Shown: positions 5,976-10,077 of the stretch, in pieces
Position numbering within the stretch: position 1 is the first letter of the stretch
Layout of the letters: each line of letters starts with the position of its first letter
NCBI GenBank assembly: GCA_017537405.1
Contig: JAFYKU010000033.1
Location: forward strand, 1 to 10,077
From: Clostridia bacterium
Lineage (GTDB): Bacteria; Bacillota; Clostridia; Christensenellales; UBA1242
Direction of reading: 5' to 3'
Length of the DNA: 10,077 nucleotides
Translations under genes and position numbers: made by a program
The notes under the pieces: model-generated
What the model saw: the letters and a program-made list of their open reading frames with translations, nothing else
What the model was told of the DNA's origin: nothing
Databases searched by the model: none

Positions 5976-6461
5976 ATGGGTTCAAAATCGAAGCGCAGAC
6001 ACGCACAAAAGCAATACAACCGAGCTCAAAATAAAGCTCCTGTGTCCGCAACAGCAAACTCAACGGTCGAGAATGTCAATGACAATGTTACAACCGAAAA
6101 TTTGTCACCCATTCTAACACCGAAAGAATTGCGCAAAGCGGCGAAAGAACGCGCCAAAGAAGAAAAATGCTTACAAAAAGAAAAAGCTAAAAAAGCGGCG
6201 GACAAGCCAAAAGATAAAAAAGAAAAAAAACCATTTTTCTTGGTTCGTTTCTTTAAATGGCTTTCTCGTGGTATTGCTGGTATTTTTAGCGAATTAAAGA
6301 AAGTCCACTGGCCGACATTCAAACAAGTCACCAAATCCACTGGTATCGTATTAGGAATAGTTGTTCTTTTCGGTATCCTTTTATTAGTTATGTGGATCTT
6401 GTTCGGCTTACTGCATTATTTATTAGTAAATGGAAGCCTTTCCGGCTGGACACTCTTATAA
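5976..6461 (+). CDS. secE: Preprotein translocase subunit SecE with a long charged N-terminal extension
   Basis: SecE clamps and stabilises SecY in the inner-membrane SecYEG channel. The conserved region is at the C-terminal side: an amphipathic helix with the signature SELKKVHWPT (105-114) and one transmembrane helix (about 121-146). In front of it lies an extension of about 85 residues, low in complexity and rich in Lys, Ala and Glu (about 50-85), probably a charged helix or coiled coil in the cytoplasm. The product has 161 residues, while single-helix SecE proteins of many Bacillota have only about 60-70. The ATG follows AAGGAGG by four nt, and that site overlaps the rpmG stop, so the start is well supported. 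Its position between rpmG and nusG is the usual one. Confidence 0.93.
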   Translation: MGSKSKRRHAQKQYNRAQNKAPVSATANSTVENVNDNVTTENLSPILTPKELRKAAKERAKEEKCLQKEKAKKAADKPKDKKEKKPFFLVRFFKWLSRGIAGIFSELKKVHWPTFKQVTKSTGIVLGIVVLFGILLLVMWILFGLLHYLLVNGSLSGWTLL

Positions 6462-6478
6462 GGAGGAATTGAGGAAAT

Positions 6479-7102
6479 ATGGAAGAGAATACAAATTTGA
6501 CAGAAAACAATATCGCGCAAGAATTAAAAAACGACATGCCACCAGAATTAAAAGTTGCTGGCAATCAACGCCGCGATAGCGAAGCTCGTTGGTATGTATT
6601 ACACACTTTCAATGGTTATGAAGCTGTTGCCGAAGATAACTTAAAAAAAGTTGTGGAAAAATATCACTTAGAAGATCGCGTTTTGGAAATCTACATCCCA
6701 ACCGAAGATGTAATGACCGAAAAGAAAGACGGCACCAAATCAATCAAGAGCCAACACAGTATGCCAACTTACATTTTCGTAAAAATGATTTACGGTGATG
6801 ATATCTGGCACACAATTACGCGTACGCGTGGTATCACTGGTTTTGTTGGTCCAAAAGGTCGTCCACTTCCCTTGTCAAATGCTGATGTCATGAAAATGCG
6901 TTTGGAACGCAAATTAAATGCCAAAGTATCATTCGAAGTTGACGATGTAGTAACCATCATTGACGGACCATTAATGGGACAAACCGCAAAGATTACCAAT
7001 GTCGATGCAGCCAACCACAAAATTACAGTTATCGTTAATATGTTTGGCCGCAGCAACAAAGTCGAATTACACACCAGCCAAATTAAAGCATTGGAAAACT
7101 AA
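6479..7102 (+). CDS. nusG: Transcription elongation/termination factor NusG
   Basis: NusG binds RNA polymerase across the cleft through its NGN domain. Its KOW domain contacts partners such as ribosomal protein S10 or Rho, linking transcription with translation or termination; in Bacillota it can also promote pausing. The NGN domain is at about 37-145 (RWYVLHTFNGYE, MPTYIFVKM, TRGITGFVG). The KOW domain is at about 153-205 (IDGPLMGQTAKI, VNMFGRSNKVEL). A polar N-terminal tail of about 35 residues precedes the NGN domain, and total length (207 aa) is a little above the usual 175-180. AAGGAGG overlaps the secE stop, 12 nt upstream of the ATG, with a closer GAGG at 6471-6474. The normal downstream genes rplK and rplA are missing; a terminator follows. 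Confidence 0.97.
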   Translation: MEENTNLTENNIAQELKNDMPPELKVAGNQRRDSEARWYVLHTFNGYEAVAEDNLKKVVEKYHLEDRVLEIYIPTEDVMTEKKDGTKSIKSQHSMPTYIFVKMIYGDDIWHTITRTRGITGFVGPKGRPLPLSNADVMKMRLERKLNAKVSFEVDDVVTIIDGPLMGQTAKITNVDAANHKITVIVNMFGRSNKVELHTSQIKALEN

Positions 7103-7122
7103 TTCGAAAACGCAAACAAAAG

Positions 7123-7154
7123 AAAAAAGACATACGCTTGTATGTCTTTTTTTT
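7123..7154. terminator. Bidirectional intrinsic terminator between nusG and the nucleotidyltransferase gene
   Basis: GACATAC (7129-7135) and GTATGTC (7140-7146) form a perfect 7-bp stem with loop GCTT. It is flanked by six A on the left (7123-7128) and eight T on the right (7147-7154), so it works in both directions: it ends rpmG-secE-nusG and the clp operon on the other strand. The minus-strand gene's TAA stop (7155-7153) shares bases with the T-tract. Confidence 0.9.
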
Positions 7155-7908
7155 ACTGACTAATTGTAGTTTCTATTTCAAGGTCATTATAGCGGAATAT
7201 TTTTAATATGTCGTCCAAAGACACTTTTTCTACATCTTTTTCCGCAATCGACCTTCTGGTGCCACGGTGATTAAAGGCGTGATAAATGCGTTTCATTTTT
7301 TCCGCATTCATGCGTGTAAAGATCATCGCATATAAATCTTGTTTATCTTTATCTCTTAAATTATTTTTACCTTTCCCTAGTTTTGAAACAACAACAACTT
7401 CTGGTGAAATAATTTTCATTCGACTTGCATCACTCATGCATTTTGTTATACATAAGTCACTTTTTTGAAAACCAACAATATGACTTTCTTTTAAGTCGAT
7501 TTGATCTGGCGTTTCACCAAAACTGTAAGCATAAATGTCGATTGCCGGTTCTTTTGTTTCTTCGTCTGTCACGGCATTGTACGGATAAAACCCCACCGGA
7601 AATCCGTTAATCCGTGCCGTCACCCCATGGTCGCGTGTTACACCTTGATACGAAAGAGAATCATAGCGCGCATCATAAAGATTGTGTTTTTTTAAATAAT
7701 CACGCACCACCGTCATATCTTTTTCATCAACTAATAAATCTGCATCACGGTGTTGCCTTTCTGAATTTGTTTCAATTAATAAATATGGTGCTATTCCCCC
7801 ATCTACAATTAATTTGTCATTTAGTTCAGGCGCAGCATTTAAATCACTTAAAATCTTATAAACTTCCTGAAATGGTAATGTATTAAAGTCTTCTCTTAAG
7901 TTTGACAT
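7153..7908 (-). CDS. Uncharacterised nucleotidyltransferase-fold protein in the clp operon
   Basis: A 251-aa protein with the core motif of the polymerase-beta-like nucleotidyltransferase superfamily: DGG (36-38), then RQHRDADLLV (51-60) with the metal-binding pair D55 and D57. A likely third acidic residue is D124 in PAIDIYAYS. The C-terminal half has SPEVVVVSKLGKGK and LRDKDKQDLYAM, a pattern (KL..R.KDk.Dl) shared with lincosamide and aminoglycoside nucleotidyltransferases and with AbiEii-type toxins. The substrate cannot be told from sequence; resistance, toxin or tRNA-modifying roles all remain open. ATG at 7908 is chosen because GAGGA (7916-7912) precedes it; a TTG at 7920 is upstream of that site. 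It starts 19 nt after the clpX stop with no promoter seen, so it is probably the last gene of tig-clpP-clpX-this gene. Confidence 0.75.
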   Translation of the reverse strand: MSNLREDFNTLPFQEVYKILSDLNAAPELNDKLIVDGGIAPYLLIETNSERQHRDADLLVDEKDMTVVRDYLKKHNLYDARYDSLSYQGVTRDHGVTARINGFPVGFYPYNAVTDEETKEPAIDIYAYSFGETPDQIDLKESHIVGFQKSDLCITKCMSDASRMKIISPEVVVVSKLGKGKNNLRDKDKQDLYAMIFTRMNAEKMKRIYHAFNHRGTRRSIAEKDVEKVSLDDILKIFRYNDLEIETTISQ

Positions 7909-7927
7909 ATATCCTCGCAATTTTATT

Positions 7928-9268
7928 TTACGCCGAAGCCAATGGCTTTACAGCAGTTTTATTTTTTGTTGTACCACTTTTTTTCGCAACCGGTTTGCTT
8001 TCGTTACCTTCGTCCACCAGCGCTTTCTCCGCGTGAATAATTTTCGGTTTTGCGTTCTTATTAATGACATCAGCATCAATAATAATTTTATCAATCGTTT
8101 TATCCGCTGGTGTAGCATACATAACATCTAATAAAGCATCTTCCAAAATCGTACGCAAACCACGCGCGCCTGTTTTTAATTCCAAAGCTAAGTCCGCCAC
8201 GCGTTCAATCGCATCTTTGGTAATTTCCAATTTAACATTATCCAACGAAAACATTTTGATGAATTGTTTGGTTAAAGCATTCTTCGGTTGTGTCATAATT
8301 TTGATTAACGCTTCTTTGTCTAAAGCTTCCAAGCCAACCATCACGGGTACACGGCCCACAAATTCTGGTATAATACCAAACTTAACCAAGTCAACCGGAC
8401 TAACTCTTTTAATATCGGTAATTGCTGCAGACTCATCTGTATTGTTTTTCAACTCGGCACCAAATCCTAAACCAGAACCATTCAAACGCGCCGATACAAT
8501 TTTTTCCAAGCCAACAAACGCACCACCCACAATAAATAAAATGTTCGAAGTATCAATTTGAATACATTCTTGACTGGGGTGTTTGCGTCCGCCTTGTGGT
8601 GGTACATTGGCAACCGTGCCTTCAATAATCTTTAACAAAGACTGTTGTACGCCTTCGCCTGACACATCGCGCGTAATACTACGGTTTTCACCTTTCTTGG
8701 CAATCTTGTCAATTTCATCCACATATACAATGCCGCGTTGCGCTTTTTCCACATCGTAGTCGCAATTTTGTAATAGTTTTAATAAAATATTTTCAACATC
8801 TTCACCCACATAACCAGCCTCGGTCAAAGTGGTCGCATCGGCAATCGCAAACGGCACATCTAAAATCCGCGCCAAGTTTTTGGCTAACAAAGTCTTCCCT
8901 GACCCGGTTGGCCCAATCATCAAAATATTGCTTTTTTCTAATTCGACATCATCCGGTTTACGGTCTTTCTTTTTACTTTGTTTTAAATATTGATTGTAAT
9001 TAATGCGCTTGTAATGATTATACACCGCCACCGACAAAGTTTTCTTCGCTTCGTCTTGACCAATGATATATTCATCTAATTTCGCTTTAATCACTGCGGG
9101 TGGTAATAACACCAAATCCGCAGGCGTTGTATGCTCACGATGAGCCAACAACACATCAGAACAAGCTTCAATACAATATTCGCAAATATAGGCCGACCCA
9201 GTTGGGCTGCCAATAATTTTCTTTACTTCGCGGCTACTGCGTCCGCAAAAACTACATAAAGCGTTCAT
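7928..9268 (-). CDS. clpX: ClpX, ATP-dependent unfoldase of ClpXP
   Basis: AAA+ ring ATPase that recognises tagged proteins, unfolds them and feeds them into ClpP. The 446-aa product has the N-terminal zinc-binding domain (C5, C8, C29, C32), Walker A GPTGSGKT (119-126), pore loop GYVGED (152-157), Walker B VYVDEID (181-187), RKH loop (228-230), sensor 1 NILFIVGGAF (242-251), the arginine finger in PEFVGR (R306) and sensor 2 GARGLR (367-372). The ClpP-docking tripeptide, usually IGF, is LGF (267-269), a conservative change that should still bind ClpP. After about residue 405 there is a Lys/Ala-rich tail likely to be disordered. The ATG at 9268 is four nt after AGGAGG; an upstream in-frame ATG at 9289 precedes that site and is rejected. 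Confidence 0.98.
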   Translation of the reverse strand: MNALCSFCGRSSREVKKIIGSPTGSAYICEYCIEACSDVLLAHREHTTPADLVLLPPAVIKAKLDEYIIGQDEAKKTLSVAVYNHYKRINYNQYLKQSKKKDRKPDDVELEKSNILMIGPTGSGKTLLAKNLARILDVPFAIADATTLTEAGYVGEDVENILLKLLQNCDYDVEKAQRGIVYVDEIDKIAKKGENRSITRDVSGEGVQQSLLKIIEGTVANVPPQGGRKHPSQECIQIDTSNILFIVGGAFVGLEKIVSARLNGSGLGFGAELKNNTDESAAITDIKRVSPVDLVKFGIIPEFVGRVPVMVGLEALDKEALIKIMTQPKNALTKQFIKMFSLDNVKLEITKDAIERVADLALELKTGARGLRTILEDALLDVMYATPADKTIDKIIIDADVINKNAKPKIIHAEKALVDEGNESKPVAKKSGTTKNKTAVKPLASA

Positions 9269-9272
9269 AACA

Positions 9273-9278
9273 CCTCCT
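9273..9278 (-). promoter_or_regulatory. Ribosome binding site that fixes the clpX start
   Basis: AGGAGG on the minus strand lies four nt before the ATG at 9268, which gives the normal ClpX N-terminus with the first zinc cysteine at residue 5. It lies inside the reading frame that would result from an ATG at 9289, so the longer form is unlikely. Confidence 0.85.
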
Positions 9279-9283
9279 CGGAA

Positions 9284-9324
9284 AATCATATCTATTTGTT
9301 AGTTTCCCATAGACAGATATGATT
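9284..9324. repeat. Inverted repeat in the clpP-clpX gap (mRNA hairpin or operator)
   Basis: AATCATATCT (9284-9293) and AGATATGATT (9315-9324) are perfect 10-bp inverted copies separated by 21 bp. In clpP-clpX mRNA they would form a hairpin ending just before the clpX ribosome binding site, followed by only two further T, too few for a standard terminator. A perfect -10-like TATAAT on the minus strand (9327-9322) overlaps the upstream arm but has no good -35. Confidence 0.7.
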
Positions 9325-9335
9325 ATACCTGCCAA

Positions 9336-9917
9336 TTAAGCTCTTTTCGTAAAAACCTTATCCACTAAACCATATTCTTTGGCTGCGGTTGCTGTCAAAT
9401 AATGGTCGCGTTCACAATCTGCGGTTACTTCTTCCAAAGATTTACCACAGTTTTCCGCTAAGATTTTTGTCAATTTTTTCTTCAAATGTAAAATGTGTTC
9501 AGCTTGGATTTGAATATCCGTGGCTTGACCTTGGGTACCACCAAGTGGTTGGTGAATCATAATTTCACTGTTCGCTAACGCAAAGCGTTTTCCTTTGGCC
9601 CCAGCCGCCAACAAGAACGCACCCATCGAAGCCGCCATTCCCACACAGATGGTAGAAACATCACACTTGATGTATTGCATCGTATCGTAGATGGCAAAAC
9701 CGTCGGTGACCGAACCCCCTGGGCTGTTGATGTACAAAGAAATATCTTTGTTTGGGTCCTTGGCTTCCAAGTAAATCAATTGCGCAACTACCAAGTTCGC
9801 CGATTGAGCATTGACTTCCCCATTCAAAAAGATGATACGGTCTTCCAAAAGACGACTGTAAATATCGTAACTGCGTTCACCGTTTGCGGTTTGGTCAACT
9901 ACCATTGGAACTAGCAT
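9336..9917 (-). CDS. clpP: ClpP, proteolytic subunit of the Clp protease
   Basis: Serine peptidase that forms a double seven-membered ring and degrades proteins delivered by ClpX and other Clp ATPases. The 193 residues match the normal length. The catalytic triad is S97 (GMAASMGAF), H122 (EIMIHQPLGG) and D171 (DCERDHYL). The oxyanion-loop motif NSPGGSV (64-70) and the N-terminal VVDQTANGERSYDIYSRLL, which forms the axial loops, are intact. There is little or no propeptide. GGGAG (9930-9926) precedes the ATG by eight nt. The stop of the upstream trigger factor frame overlaps this start by seven nt, so translation is probably coupled. A 67-nt gap with an inverted repeat separates it from clpX. 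Confidence 0.98.
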   Translation of the reverse strand: MLVPMVVDQTANGERSYDIYSRLLEDRIIFLNGEVNAQSANLVVAQLIYLEAKDPNKDISLYINSPGGSVTDGFAIYDTMQYIKCDVSTICVGMAASMGAFLLAAGAKGKRFALANSEIMIHQPLGGTQGQATDIQIQAEHILHLKKKLTKILAENCGKSLEEVTADCERDHYLTATAAKEYGLVDKVFTKRA

Positions 9918-10077
9918 ATTTTGTTCTCCCTCTTTAAGAATATAGTCAAATTCTCAAATTGTTTTTGTCGGTCTTTGTCGGACAATTGTTCTTTTTCGAC
10001 AATCGCATCCATCACCAAACGCATCTTCACTTGTTTTGCCGCAATTTGATGTTGTTCATCGTGAATTTTTTCCACAG
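9911..10077 (-). CDS. tig: Trigger factor, C-terminal end (partial)
   Basis: Ribosome-associated chaperone and peptidyl-prolyl isomerase. Only the last 54 residues are visible; the gene enters from the right edge. The segment AAKQVKMRLVMDAIVEKEQLS fits the conserved trigger factor C-terminal-domain pattern (A..rVK..LvL.aIaekE.l), and the position just upstream of clpP-clpX is the classic one. After that motif only about 22 residues remain (ending KRENKIC). Most trigger factors continue for roughly 50-60 more, so the C-terminal arm seems shortened. The TAG stop (9913-9911) overlaps the clpP start in another frame. The call rests on one motif and context; a premature stop or frameshift near the end is possible. 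Confidence 0.7.
   Translation of the reverse strand, partial: VEKIHDEQHQIAAKQVKMRLVMDAIVEKEQLSDKDRQKQFENLTIFLKRENKIC

Noticed and set aside
5697..6063. Minus-strand Cys- and Phe-rich open frames opposite rpmG and secE
   Set aside because: They are antisense shadows of rpmG; the plus strand encodes an unmistakable L33 with both cysteine pairs and a good ribosome binding site.
7286..7886. Several plus-strand open frames opposite the nucleotidyltransferase gene
   Set aside because: Their composition is that of antisense translation, they lack ribosome binding sites, and the minus-strand gene has a recognisable catalytic motif.
1..10077. Mobile element, CRISPR array, phage or tRNA
   Set aside because: No spaced direct repeats, transposase or integrase motifs, terminal inverted repeats or tRNA-like cloverleaf were seen; the window is core chromosome.

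Overview
This window reads as a stretch of core bacterial chromosome, most likely from an uncultured, fairly AT-rich member of the Bacillota (Firmicutes). The evidence is the pth-mfd gene pair, the rpmG-secE-nusG order, tig-clpP-clpX, strong AAGGAGG ribosome binding sites, and sigma-A-like TTGACA/TATAAT promoters. TGA is used as a stop (the pth stop overlaps the mfd start in ATGA), so the code is standard. No phage genes, insertion sequences, CRISPR arrays, tRNAs or rRNAs were seen. A finer taxonomic placement cannot be made from these sequences by eye.

Layout, left to right. (1) 2-256, plus strand: the C-terminal end of an unidentified membrane protein, closed by a hairpin that contains its stop codon. 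(2) 383-1559, minus strand: rplJ-rplL (ribosomal stalk proteins L10 and L7/L12) with a TTGACA promoter, a structured leader resembling the L10 autoregulatory leader, and a clear intrinsic terminator. (3) 1580-4324, plus strand: pth (possibly leaderless) and a very short mfd, translationally coupled by ATGA. (4) 4346-5689, minus strand: tilS, convergent with mfd. (5) 5712-7154, plus strand: a strong promoter, a terminator-like hairpin in the short leader, then rpmG (L33, 55 aa), secE with a long charged N-terminus, nusG, and a bidirectional terminator. (6) 7153-10077, minus strand: tig (partial) - clpP - clpX - a nucleotidyltransferase-fold gene, closely spaced and probably co-transcribed.

Together the genes cover translation (L10, L7/L12, L33, peptidyl-tRNA hydrolase, tRNA-Ile lysidine synthase), transcription and its coupling to repair (NusG, Mfd), secretion (SecE) and protein quality control (trigger factor, ClpXP). 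The usual rpmG-secE-nusG-rplK-rplA-rplJ-rplL-rpoB cluster is broken up: nusG ends at a terminator with no rplK or rplA after it, and rplJ-rplL stands alone on the other strand about 4.3 kb away.

The points most worth a second look are: the minimal Mfd, which keeps the RNA polymerase-interacting and translocase domains but lacks most of the UvrB-like module and the C-terminal D7; the attenuator-like hairpin between the rpmG-secE-nusG promoter and its first ribosome binding site; the possibly leaderless pth-mfd transcript; the unknown nucleotidyltransferase attached to the ClpXP operon; and a trigger factor whose C-terminus appears shortened. No clearly new multi-gene system is evident.
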